Part shown: piece by piece, positions 24,173-35,246 of the stretch
How positions within the stretch are numbered: the stretch's first letter is position 1
Layout: each line of letters begins with the position of its first letter
NCBI GenBank assembly: GCA_006384855.1
Contig: VCJN01003282.1
Coordinates: 1 to 64,000 of the forward strand
Direction of reading: 5' to 3'
Length of the DNA: 64,000 bases
Source of the DNA: Tetraselmis striata
Taxonomy: Eukaryota > Chlorophyta > Chlorodendrophyceae > Chlorodendrales > Chlorodendraceae
Program-made: the position numbers and the translations under genes
The notes under the pieces: generated by a model
What the model was told of the DNA's origin: nothing
Databases searched by the model: none
The model's input: the letters and a program-made list of their open reading frames with translations, nothing else

Positions 24173-26983
24173 ATGGCAAATGAGGCTACAAGGCTGGAGG
24201 AGGTGGCAGTGGAGACAAGCGGGGATGGCAGCACCTCCAAGCGCTCCCCCCTATTATGGGCTGTGCTGGCGGCCGTGCTGGGCCTCGTGGTTTTAGCTGT
24301 GGGCATCGGCATTGGCTACGGCATCTTCACCGCCACACAGGGCGGAAGTGCTCCCAGCCCCCAGGATGCGGAGAATCAGCCCGAGAATCGTCCAATTGCG
24401 CCAGCCACCGCCAGCGACCATGTCCTGGCGCTGGCCGCCAACCTCTTCCCCCTCAGCGGCGGCACCAAGGGGCCCGAGGCGGGGTCTGCACCACTGTGGG
24501 ACGCCGCTGACCCCTGCCGACCCCTGGAACGCCTTTGCGGGATACACCGCCTTCAGCGTGCCACAGACGTTTGTGCGAATGTGGACGCCGTGTTTGGCGC
24601 GGCGGCGCTTGAGCGCGCCAAGGGCTTCATTGCCAATGAGACGTGGATCTACTGTGGCGACTCGAGTTCCCCAGCAGGATTTCAGGTGAATTCCTCCACG
24701 CACCCTTCCATGACCCCCCCTCCCCGCTTCTACTTCCAGGACGCCGCGTGAGACACTTGTGGCCCTGCGTCCACTCTGAATCAGGTGGAGCTGGAGGAAT
24801 CTGTTCCCGGGACGGCGCACTTCCCGGGCGCCTGCGCCGACCCCACCGCTTAGGCATTTCTTGACTCGGGCCTCACAAAGCGCTACGCCTTCAACGACAG
24901 CGAGGCCGTGTGCGCATTCCCCCAGGCGCAGCGTGCGGACCCGCAGTGAGCGCGGGCGTTCCTGCTGGAGGCCCTGGCGGCCGGGCCCAACGTCAACTAC
25001 GCCATCATTGAAAGCAAGCATGCACTGCGCGCCATTCTTGAGGCCCTCCAGGTATTATTTCCTGAAATGCCAACATAGGCACAATGGGAATGCATCTCCC
25101 GCCCCTTTCGAAAGACTGGCGAGCATACATAAACAATTAAAGAAGGGGTGGAAATGTTAAAATGAAATGTCGACATGCGGGCGGCTGGAGCACTGCTAGG
25201 TCCCGTCCAGCAGGAGCCGGCAGCTTCCAAGCTCGTGGACCTCAGCCAAGCGCTGCTCCTGCGCTACGTGTCCCCTGGCGAGACGCTGGACAGCATGCTG
25301 GCGATGAGTGTGGACGAGGCGCTGGAGAGCTACACCGCTTTCTCCGGCGTGACCGGCGGCCTGTACGCCAAGGCCATGACCGACACCGTAGACAAGTACC
25401 CGGACGGCACCCACCTGGGTGCCGTGGCGGTAGTGGGCTCACTCATGCAGTCCCCCGCCTGGCGCTGGTGGGCGCCGGGCTCGGAGTACCAACAAGAGGG
25501 TGACCCGCCAGGCATCATGGGCCCCGTGGACAATGACCCTATCCTGCAGACGTCCCAGCAGCTGCCGAACGCCACCCGCGCCAACACCGTCTTGAACGCC
25601 ATCCTAGCCAAGGACCCCATGCACCTCGGCGGCAATCACTACCTCATCCACAACATCGAGATGGGGCCCAGCCCGCAGTGGGCGCTGGGCGTGGCCGATC
25701 GCATCTTCGAGGCCGACCCGTTTGACGGCCACATCCCCCACATGGCCTCCCACATCTACAGCCGCCTGGGCTTTCACGAACGCGTCTCTTACATGAACAA
25801 GATCTCAAACAAGGTGCCCCGCCATGCACGCGCCTCCTCCAGCCCACCGCCTCCCCTCCTCTCTGCCCTCCCCTGCCGCACACTCCTCTCTCCCCCGGCA
25901 TCCAATTTTTCCCCTGCCTGAATCACTCAACGTGCCTCTCCTCTCCATCCACCTCCCCTCCGTTCCTCGCCCCCCCTCGCCCACTCCTTTTTTCCTCCGC
26001 CTCAAGGTGGACTTTGAGTGGGACCAGATGCGCACCGGGGGCGGCATCATGACCACCCTCTACAAGTACGAGCCCCACAACACCGAGTTCAACATCGTGT
26101 CCGGCTGGGACAGCGCCAATTTCGCGGAGACCGACGCTCACGTGGCGCTGCTCAACGAGATGTCCATGTTTCGGATCTCGGCGCGCCCGCCCTTTGGCTC
26201 CCTGCACGCCAAGCTGACTCGCAGGCTCCAGGCAGCCGTGCGCTTTGGCCTCTGGCAGAGGATCCTGGAGGACACCGCCTAGGGCGGGTCCAGCCCCATC
26301 AGCCCCAATGGCACCAGTACCACCCTCGACGGGCACCCCCTCTTCTGCCGTCCCTGGTACCAGTGGCGCTCCTTCGCGCGCAGCCTGGCCTTTTCGCGCC
26401 AGAGCCAGTTGGACAATGCCTCTATGGCTCTGGACGACTTTGTGTACAATGTCATGGGAATTAACCGGAGGGCAAACTCCGACATGGCATTGGAGCTTAT
26501 GTCAATGCCAAGTTTGCCGAGACGGCCGACTCGGTGGACACCAACTCCGACCAGGCAACGGGCACCCTCACCATCAACAACGGCCCCAAGTTGGACGCGA
26601 TGCAGGTCATGTTTGCGTATGCAGAATATCTCCGAGCCGCCGGCCAGCAGGCGCAAGCACGGACTTACTACCTGCAGGGCTGGCAGTACCAGAAGAACAT
26701 GCAGTACGATGAGCCTTCGCCCTTTTTTGTGCCCATTGGCGAGACGCTGGCAGCCTACCTGCTGCAGGATGGCACCTTGGCCTCTGCCACGCGAGCCGCG
26801 GAGTTGTTCCGAGAGGTACTCTTTGTGCACCCACTGGCCATCCACCCTGTGCTTGGGCTGCAGGCCGCCCTGCAGCAGATGGACAGCCTCACGGGCTCCA
26901 CTGACGCAGCAGCCATCCAGGACCTCGTGGTCTTTGTTGTCCAGGGCAATGACATCGTCGCGGATCCTCTGAGCATGCTGTAG
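24173..26983 (+). pseudogene. Membrane-anchored tetratricopeptide-like protein, disrupted
   Basis: ATG at 24173 opens a frame with one transmembrane helix (about residues 24-52) after a short polar N terminus. Splice-consistent exons are 24173-24685, 24785-25051, 25214-25813 and 26007-26983. Residues around 24854-24990 match the widespread TPR-like family pattern (GL..YAFN..EAV.AF..A...DP followed by GPN.N), and 25620-25790 match its downstream HY.IHN...G and HIPHMASHIY segments. Three in-frame stops (TAG 24851-24853, TGA 24947-24949, TAG 26280-26282) and a frame change between about 26460 and 26520 break it. The first two fall where the family normally has Gln and Cys. The flanking frames remain well conserved, so decay is recent or these are sequence errors. 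Function of the family is not established. Confidence 0.68.
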
Positions 26984-27106
26984 GCCGGTGCACATGGCTG
27001 CATTATTGTGGTCGATTCAAGAACCTCTTATTGCAACCCTCCACAAACCGCCCCGCTGCTGCATCCTGCCAGCCCTGCCCTATATGCATCTCATCGCACT
27101 TTTATT

Positions 27107-27111
27107 TGTAA
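27107..27111 (+). terminator. Putative TGTAA polyadenylation signal of the TPR-like gene
   Basis: TGTAA 124 bases after the terminal TAG at 26981-26983, consistent with a chlorophyte 3' end. Confidence 0.45.
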
Positions 27112-27347
27112 AGGCAAAACGAGCGCTCGTCGCACATCCAGCCCGTAATTCGCACTACATGGAGATGCACCCATTCATGCACGGCGCGGCACAACAGACT
27201 GGACACTGGCTCTACCAGCATCTGTCGCTGTGGGGTGGAAGTACTAAGATCAGTACTAAGATCGCGTTTCCTCTCGAGGGACGGGCAGCGAGATTAATGG
27301 CCAGCCGGACCATGGCCATATTCATGAATGGGGCAACATTTTTAATT

Positions 27348-27381
27348 ATACCAAATATGATATAATTATATCATTTGGTAT
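27348..27381. repeat. 34-bp AT-rich palindrome
   Basis: Arms beginning ATACCAAAT and ending ATTTGGTAT surround the self-complementary core GATATAATTATATC; the only break in symmetry is a 2-base bulge. It could extrude as a cruciform or mark a small foldback element. Nothing nearby assigns a function. Confidence 0.8.
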
Positions 27382-28583
27382 TCGTCAGTGCCAATAAGAG
27401 TGTACTCACGTATAGCCCTTCGAATGATATAATTAGCAGCAGCAGTTAGTGCTGCTATACCCTAGCCGGGGTTAATGACTACGTGCTGGATATTACATAC
27501 CGCCTTTCACGTATCACTAGCGCTACTGGGGCACTGTTCCGACGGGCGCGTTAATTTTAAATATAACCTAAGCGTGTATGCACCAGTAGGCGGTGGGTGG
27601 CCATCGAGACGGTAGCCGCTTATTATTAGTATACGCATCATCATTCAAGGCTTTTCATTTCTCATTACTCGTTCTGTGACATCCTACGATCATTTACACG
27701 TACGTTATCGTGACCTCATTATCAGCCTCTCGCTTCGCTGATCGACCATGTTGTATTTGGTTGGTATGGAGGTTGGTATGGAGGGAAGTTGTGGATTGGT
27801 GTAGCGGCAACAAAAATACGAAGCACGCAAGAACGGCCTGGTGGCGCTGGTATAGACAACGACGCGATATCTAGCGATGGCCCTCGGGGAGTTGGAGCAG
27901 AGTGCCAGGTATAATCATCGGCTCGTCGTCATCGTAGGTCGTCATCGGAATTGCAGCTTATTGAAAACCCGCTTTTACATGACCGTACCGACTTGCTCCA
28001 AAGCCACGACGAAGTGGACGTGTATACCATCGATGCCGGACGGAAACATCAATGAGCATCGTAGGCTGTCTCAGCTCGTCGCAATGGGTCTTCATCACGT
28101 AGCATCGTCGTGTCGCAGTGTTCACCATCACAAAGCAAACAACGAAATAAGTTGCGGCGTATTGTATTGCCACTGTATGCAGAGTGGTGTTGCTGATGAT
28201 TTGCCATACTCGCATCTTTACTGCCACTAGAAGGAATGTAAATATAACGTTATTATGCTGCTCACAGCTATGAAGCTTGTTATACTTGTTGAGTCGTATA
28301 TGTTGAGACGACCTGACGTGATCTGTACAACAATAGAGCTTTACTAGCCAATGCATAGCGGGCAGGTGTGCAATCAGTATATACCGCATTATGCATCGGA
28401 CGGTCGTTTGTACAATGCTTGGCTGGTAACAATGATCACTGTTGCTGAGAGGCTTGTTTGGTGGGGCTGTGACTGTTTGCAAAAGGTAGAAACACGAGGC
28501 TGTGCGCCAGTCGCTTGAACCAGTCATCTAAAAAAAAAAGGCATTGGCTAAACCCCCAGCCACCTCACCGCTGCAACTAGGGA

Positions 28584-30599
28584 TCAAGAAAGTAGAAAGT
28601 CCTCCATTGCATCGCCAGGGATGCGGTGCAGGTGGCCACCGCGCACCTCGCGCAGCTCGTCGCATAAGTCGAGCAAAATACGGCGATGATGGCTGGCGAC
28701 TACAAGCCCGCACTCAGCATCGGCCAGCGCGGAGGTAAGGGCATCCGCAGTGGCCATGTCCAGATGATTGGTGGGCTCGTCCAGGAGCAGTACATGCGGA
28801 GGCCGCCAAAAGAGCAGAGCCAACGCTGCACGGGCCTTCTGCCCACCACTCAGCTCGGCCACCGGCTGCACAGCCAGCCGACCCTTGAGTCCAAACTTGG
28901 CCAGGTGGGACCGCGCATCAAGCGGCTTGACGCCATAGCGCACAGCCATGAGGTTTGTGGCCGAGTGCCGGCCGCTGGCGGGGATGGTGGCAGCCATTGC
29001 GGCACGCTCTTCCTCTGTGGGCACCAGCACCTCAGACTCGTGGTGCTGCGAGAAATGAGCGACCCGAAGATGAGGGTGCGCGGAGCGTGTGCCTTCAAGC
29101 GGCAGCAGCTCCCCAACAAGCAGCTTCAGGAGGGTGCTCTTCCCGCTGCCATTTGCGCCCACTATGCCAAGGCGGGTGCTGGGCCCAACGTCCAGCGTGA
29201 CGTCACGCAGCACCGGCACACCGCTGCCAGCGTAGCCGACCGAGGCCTCCTCAAGCTGCAGCACCGGGCCGTGACAGCCTAGTGGGAGTGCGGCTGGCAG
29301 CTCAATGCGGACCTCCGCCTCTGATAACACCTGCGCAACTCCCGGGCGGGCACTGCCGTCCTGGCATTCGGCCACATCTCGACAGAGCTTGAAGCGGGCG
29401 CCAGCAACGTTGTGCTCAGCACCCCAGCGCTCCTCCAGCTTCTTGCGCCTGGACGCCACAATGCGGCGGCGCGGGTCGGTTTTTGGGTCCTTGTCTCCCG
29501 CCCGCTTGCCAGAAAAGCCGCCGCGGTCTATCAGCCGGGGGTTTATCTTCTTGGCCGCAACTGCCTCCAGCATGCCGGCCACGCTGCGCTCGATGGCCGC
29601 CTTCTTGCGCTCGCTTGCGGCAGTCTCGCGCGCAGCGGCAGCAGTGCGTGCAGCCATGGCGTCCGCGTACGCAGAGAAGTCCATGCCGAGGTGTGCCTCA
29701 ATCTTCAAGGAGTCGCCGTCGATGCGTAGGATGTCGGTGGCAAAGCCGTCGAGGAAGTCGGTATCATGAGAGGCGACGACAGCGATGGTGCCAGGCGGCA
29801 ACGCCTCGGCCAGCCACTTCTCTAGCCAGCGTGTGGCATCGAGGTCCAGGTGGTTGCTCGGCTCATCCAGTAGCAGCAGAGTGGGCTCAGCGAACAGTGC
29901 GCGCCCGAGCGCGAGACGCATTCGCCAGCCGCCGCTGAGCACGGCCGCAGCGCCGGGCTGGTCGGGCTGCGGGAAGCCGAGCGACGCGAGCAGCTCCTTG
30001 GCACGGCTCAGCGCCTCTTCCACCGTCTCGCCTGACTCCGGCAGCACACTCCCCTGCAGCTGCGCCAGCAGCTCTGCGGCTGCCTCTGCCTCCTCATCCT
30101 CGAGGGCCGTCGCGTCCTCCGCCGCCGCAACAGCTGCCTCCGCCTCGCGCCACCTGGAGCGCAGCTCCTTGGCCTGCGCCCCGGACGCGCGGTCCAGGGC
30201 TGCCGCCACCTTGTCCGCCTCCGCGCGGAGCCGCGTCACCCGCACCTCACGAAGAGCGGCGCCGGGCGCAGCGGGGTTGCTGCTGGAGAGAGCTGCGCAT
30301 AGTAGCTCAATGCCGCGCAGCGCCTCCGCCAGTGCGCCATCGGCAGCAGCCACAACCTGCAGCGGAGAGCTCAGCGGACTGCGGAGCTCCGCCTCAAGCA
30401 CGTCCTCCTGCCGCACCAGCAACGCCCGCACACCAGCGGGCACCAAGCGCCCCGGCACCGCTAGCTGCCGCAATAGAGTGCTCTTGCCGGTGCCGTTAGC
30501 TCCGAGGAGGCCATATCGCCTGCCGGGGTGAAGGCTCAGCGAGGCGCCCTCGAGCAGCGGCCGACCCGACACCTCCAGGCTCAGGTCGCGCAGCAGCAC
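28584..30599 (-). CDS. ABC-F family ATPase (GCN20/ABCF-like), 5' end unresolved
   Basis: Intronless block with two ABC ATPase cassettes and no membrane segments, so an ABC-F protein; these act on ribosomes or in translation control. Counting from the GTG at 30599: Walker A GANGTGKS 33-40, signature LSGGW 221-225, Walker B LLLLDEPSNHLD 241-252, a charged linker about 310-400, second Walker A GANGSGKST 481-489, LSGGQ 583-587, LLLDEPTNHLD 604-614. TGA at 28584-28586. The same frame stays open upstream to a stop near 31122 with no ATG. It encodes a polar tract rich in Ser, Pro, Arg and Lys, with a run of six Asp encoded at about 30666-30683, that looks like genuine N-terminal sequence. The initiator is therefore probably in an upstream exon. 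No TGTAA was found close downstream. Target compartment is unknown. Confidence 0.9.
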   Translation of the reverse strand: MLLRDLSLEVSGRPLLEGASLSLHPGRRYGLLGANGTGKSTLLRQLAVPGRLVPAGVRALLVRQEDVLEAELRSPLSSPLQVVAAADGALAEALRGIELLCAALSSSNPAAPGAALREVRVTRLRAEADKVAAALDRASGAQAKELRSRWREAEAAVAAAEDATALEDEEAEAAAELLAQLQGSVLPESGETVEEALSRAKELLASLGFPQPDQPGAAAVLSGGWRMRLALGRALFAEPTLLLLDEPSNHLDLDATRWLEKWLAEALPPGTIAVVASHDTDFLDGFATDILRIDGDSLKIEAHLGMDFSAYADAMAARTAAAARETAASERKKAAIERSVAGMLEAVAAKKINPRLIDRGGFSGKRAGDKDPKTDPRRRIVASRRKKLEERWGAEHNVAGARFKLCRDVAECQDGSARPGVAQVLSEAEVRIELPAALPLGCHGPVLQLEEASVGYAGSGVPVLRDVTLDVGPSTRLGIVGANGSGKSTLLKLLVGELLPLEGTRSAHPHLRVAHFSQHHESEVLVPTEEERAAMAATIPASGRHSATNLMAVRYGVKPLDARSHLAKFGLKGRLAVQPVAELSGGQKARAALALLFWRPPHVLLLDEPTNHLDMATADALTSALADAECGLVVASHHRRILLDLCDELREVRGGHLHRIPGDAMEDFLLS

Positions 30600-31539
30600 G
30601 GCGCAATCCAGGCCGTGGTCCTCATGGGAGGTGAAGCGCGAGCTTTGGCAGGTAGTCGTAACACCGTCGTCGTCGTCGTCATCGTTTGGGCTGGCGGCTC
30701 GCCGGCTCGGCGCGTCGCCTTCCTTTGACGAGTTTTTGTTGCCGCCCTTTGCACGGCGGGGCTTGTTCGCTCTGCCCGCATGGCCAGTTGAGCGACGTGG
30801 GTTGGACGGCGGAGAGGAGTCACTGCCGTGTGGTGCGCCATCGGGAGGGTCGGGGGACGGGAGTGGGGTGTTGGGAGGCGTCTGGAGAGCCGGAATGGTG
30901 GCAGGTGCTGCCGCGATGTAGAGGTGCTGCGTCGTCGGCGTAGTGGTTGAGGCGAAAGGAAGGGCGCTAGCGAGGGATGGAGCGATAGCTACTTTCTCCG
31001 GGTTGAGACGGCGAAGCTGGGGAAAATGCTTGGGCTGCGACGCTAAAATGGTGGGCGGGGTTAGATAGATGCACTTCTCGAGGCCCGAGGCCCTTTGGTC
31101 TCGGGGCGGGTACTGGGCGCGTCACTTTATAGGATAGGGTCGGTGAGCAGTGAGTGACGGGATGCGATTGCTGCCAACACAATTCTTCGAATTTTCCTGC
31201 GCTGCTTTGCAAGGGCGCGCGCGGCCAGCAGGTGGACTCGCAGCACAGAGCAGTTCCCTACTACTACGAGCAGCAGTTCACGCGCAGCACGCCGGGTAGA
31301 TGCAGTTTTCGCGGATAGTCGGTAGACATATTACGCAATACTTGCGCGAGACCCAGAAACACAACAAATAATAAACCAGTAGTAGGGCTGCGCGCCTGGC
31401 TGTACAGCAAATGAATCCGTTGGTCCCCCGGGAGTATTAGATATGATGTGATTACATGTGCTAGACGCAACATTCAAGAAATTCACACAGAAATCCAGAA
31501 GGAAATCCAGCTACGGGCCAACAGAGGCGGGAACCGCCA

Positions 31540-32440
31540 AGGTAGCCACCGACCAGACATCGCCACCAGCCAGCCGCCGCTCCACGCAGTAGGGACGCTC
31601 TCCCCAGCACACAATCCCGGGCCACTCCAGCCAATAGCGGCACTAGGCCGAATGTGATGTGAAGGCGCCGACAGGAAAGGAGCTTCGAAGTTGAGGTATC
31701 GCAGCAAGGAGCTGAAGTGGGGGGGGGTCCAACCCAGAATAGGGCGCCACGGGCGTGCAACAGACGCAGGCCACCCAACGCCATATCCGCCGCCAGCTCG
31801 GTCGCCTCCCCTTCCGCCAAACGTAGAACGCCTTCCCCAGCACAACATCCCGGGCCGCTCCAATAGCGGCGCTGAGCCGAATGTGATGTGGAGGCGCCAA
31901 CAGGACAGGAAGGGAGCAAGTGCTCAACGAGTAGGGAATGGAGAGCTGACCGGGCCAGCAACGACGCAAGACGCCGGTGTCCAGCGCGCGTTGTTCCGCC
32001 CAGCGCCATATCCGCCGCCAGCTCGGTCGCCTCCCCTTCCGCCAAACGTAGAACTCCCTTCCCAAGCACAACATCCAGGGCCACTCCAATAGCGGCACTA
32101 GGCAGAATGTGATGTGGAGGCGCCGACAGGACAGGAAGGGAAAGGGTGCTCAAAGAACATCGAACGGGGACTTGACCGGGCCAGCAAGGACGTGAGACGC
32201 CGGTGTCCAGCGCGCGTTGTTCCGCCCAGAGCCATATCCGCCGCCAGCTCGGTCGCCTCCCCTTCCGCCGAACGTAGAACTCCCTTCCCAGCACAACATC
32301 CCGGGCCACTCCAATAGCGGCACTAGGCCGAATGTGATGTGGAGGCGCTGACACGACAGGAAGGGAGAGGGTGCTCAAAGAACAACGAACGGGGACTTGA
32401 CCGGACCAGCAACGACGTAAGACGCCGGTGTCCATATCAC
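31540..32440. repeat. ~215-226-bp tandem array, about four diverged copies
   Basis: The marker CCATATCCGCCGCCAGCTCG recurs at 31791, 32006 and 32232, followed each time by the same block ending in AATGTGATGTGGAGGCGC. A more diverged unit precedes them. Unit lengths of 215 and 226 bases rule out a conserved reading frame across copies. Confidence 0.85.
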
Positions 32441-32649
32441 ACTGCTCCTCCGCGGCAGTAGTGGCAGCACGGGCGGGGCCAAGGCTACCAAGGCGCCACC
32501 CGTGCACGATCCCCGCCCCATCCCCAGCCGGGGGTGGAGGCGCAGGAAGGGCCCGCGATTCCGAGGGCCGAGGACGGTCGTCGGGCCCGCCCAGGCGGCG
32601 GTGGGTGGGTGGGTACTCTATATATTCATCTGGTATTAGATATGATCAT

Positions 32650-32745
32650 GTGGGTTTCCACCTCGCAACTGTTGTGGTGGACGTTTTCTATTGCCTATTC
32701 GGGTGGTTTCCTGATCGCCTTTTGCAGCTGGCTCATGTAACTATC
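32650..32745 (+). repeat. Dispersed repeat fragment (shared with 52630-52720)
   Basis: About 90 bases align with 52630-52720, including TTTCCTGATCGCCTTTTGC in both. It lies just downstream of the 31.5-32.4 kb array. Nature unknown; perhaps a terminal fragment of a mobile element. Confidence 0.7.
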
Positions 32746-35144
32746 ATCTGGGTCTTGTCCTCTTGTAAATATATTAATGACATGCGTAATTTAAAACCTC
32801 ATTTGAGAGGATGAGCAGCGAAATCTTATTATTAGCAGGCAGGTCCGACTTAATTTTATGTTTTAGACCCCCCCCTCTGTTTCCACCCCCCCCCCCCGCC
32901 CTGTACTTTATTTATGTTGATCTCACAGTACTTAGTAGAACATGCCCAAAGTTGCATAAATAAATGCTACTGGCATGCCTTCTTTTTATCGTTTCAATGC
33001 ATGGCTGTGTGCAGAAGGGTGTTCCCTGCCATATATATGCAAGCATAAAATGGAGACGGGGTGGGGCATTTTTTGGAACCATCACCATATTACAGTCAAC
33101 ATCATGACAAACCAACCATATATACGGTGGCCTATCCACCCCTCCATGTAGTGCTATGATGTTGCGAAGCTGCTGCATGCCTGGCCTGGATATTTAAGAC
33201 TTTCCGTGCGTTCTCTAGACGCTATCCACGTAACTAACACAGTATACTCACGGCGGCGGTGCGGGGCTGAGCCCCCAGCCGCTCATGCACTGCTCCCAAC
33301 CGCCAAGTACTGCTTAAGTACGTGAACATAAAGTTGAAGCCACTTACAAAGTGACCCCCCCTATGTTTCTCCGGAAAGTAGAGTACTAAAACATAACATT
33401 AAATCGGACCTGCCTTATTATTTGATTTCCATATCATCATTGGCGGATTTCACGGGAGTACTGGTGGCACTACTATCGAATATTTGCTGCTGCTTGCTAC
33501 TCCCTTAGCAATCATGGATATAAGCATATGCATAACGCCCGCGTACGGCACTTCCACTACATCCGTCACAATCTTCGCATGCTCATCTAGCTTATTAGTG
33601 TGACCGTCCTCTCTCGGCTACCATTGTGACAATTACAATATATACATACGCTCACTGACCCTAGTACCCTACGTGTACGATGTGTACCCGAGGTTACGAC
33701 GAGTATATATACGATATCACGCTTCCGCGTGGCAAGCGTTGTGCTTTTGAGGCGGATGTCGCCTCGATTGTTACACTGGTTTCGGAGCTCGTGCTCTAGA
33801 CCCATGGGCATGCGCTAAAGGTCACAATTTCGATCGATCCCTATTGAATCCGATAATTGATATCTCGCACGCCGGGGGGCGGGGGGGGGGGGGGGGGGGG
33901 GGGGACGGTTGGACCTTTGCACACCGGTTCGCGTAGGTACTCGTTTCTGAAGACCGTAAACGGGTCTCAAATCCGAGATGTGTAGCTGGCAACGCTTTTT
34001 GGCTACGTGGCACGCGCTACGTGCGTAATATAGCACGTGACCGATCGCGCTCCTCCCTCATCATCCCGCCGCCAGCCCCGTCCCTGCCCGCGACACACAA
34101 GACGAGGCACATGAACGCCACTATATATGCCTACGTTAGCGCGTTGCTACCGCGGTGTGCGCGTCATGGTGCCGGCCGGTGTGTCCGATCGGCATCGTTG
34201 GGGCGGGATGGGTTGGCGAGACGGGTGGTCACGTGGGCTCTGAGTTTTGATGAAATGACGTTATATTTGACTGTATCAACCGGATACTAATCACTACTCG
34301 TACTCGTTTCGGTAGTTGCATCTCAGGATTGTGACCCCGCTATACACAGCTTCAACCCCGGGAGGATTTCATTTAGCGAGTACCCGGGGAACCGGTGTGT
34401 GGAGTTCGACAATTACGATATCTGTATGTGCCAATATCTGCCACAAAATCCAGAAGTATGACGAGGGTGTCCGAAACGCCGCCGGCATGCGTCGCTTTGT
34501 TCCTTTCGCCGTTTCCAAGTTTGGCTAGCTGGCCCCGCACGCCGAGGCTTTCTTGGGGGAGCTTGCGAAAGCTAGCCACACACACACTGGCCAAAAAATT
34601 GGCCAGCTCTTGTCTGCGTGGCGCCGCCGTTTCTCCTTGCTCATTAACATGGCACATGCAGACAACGTTCTTGGCGGGTTCGCGGCCGCGGGTGCGGCAC
34701 GTGATGGTGCTCCTGCGCCTGCGTCGCGTCGCTCGTCGGCATTTGTTGCTATGACCCGGGTCATTGGCTGCAAGCATCCTCGCCGCGGCTGATAGCCTAC
34801 CCCGAGGCGGGGGTGCCTTTGGTTCCTGGCAGCTAAGTGACTTCGTGGTTCCCTTGGCTCCTTCTTGGTTCTTGGCTCCCTGTCCTCCCGCTCGACCTTG
34901 GTTTCAGGCTTATTATGTCTCTCTTTTGCTGGCAACCTTTCATAGCTGCTGTTAGTTCGGTTTGTAGTGCGCTTTTGTGAAAGCCCTTATGTAAAAATTA
35001 ATTGTGTGTATATGATGTATACACTACGAGTACGAATGCATATATGTGTACGATGAGTACGCTACGAGTACGTGTACGATATGTACCTGCGGTTCAATCC
35101 GACGAGTATATACAATCCGACGAGTATATACACGGTATCACGCT

Positions 35145-35246
35145 GATGCCGTGTGGCAAGCGTTGTGCTTTATTTGAGGCGGATGCCGCCTCAGAAACAA
35201 TCGAGGTGACATTCGTCTCAAAAGAACAACTCTTGCCACACGGCAG
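35145..35246. repeat. Foldback (MITE-like) element with imperfect inverted arms
   Basis: Arms of roughly 45 bases begin with TGCCGTGTGGCAAG and end with CTTGCCACACGGCA. An inner palindrome TGAGGCGGATGCCGCCTCA is nested inside. A related single arm occurs at about 33667-33785. No internal coding capacity; it fits a non-autonomous DNA-transposon derivative. Confidence 0.72.

Larger units (their letters stand above)
26984..28583. other. AT-richer intergenic interval
   Basis: No coding chain is supported. A 34-base near-perfect palindrome lies at 27348-27381. The 117-residue frame at 27877-28230 resembles nothing I recognise. It separates the 3' ends of two convergent genes. Confidence 0.6.

Noticed and set aside
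24851..26282. In-frame TAG and TGA as evidence of a variant genetic code
   Set aside because: RRP5 and NRAMP end at TAG and the YEATS, ABC-F and PNUTS-like genes at TGA, with conserved coding up to them, so both are ordinary stops here.
28526..28540. A-run near the ABC-F stop as evidence of a retroposed copy
   Set aside because: The A-run is on the plus strand while the gene is on the minus strand, so it is not a poly-A tail of this gene.
31461..32507. Open frame of 348 codons on the minus strand
   Set aside because: It runs through the ~220-bp tandem array, repeats itself with the units, has no recognisable domain, and the units are not multiples of three.
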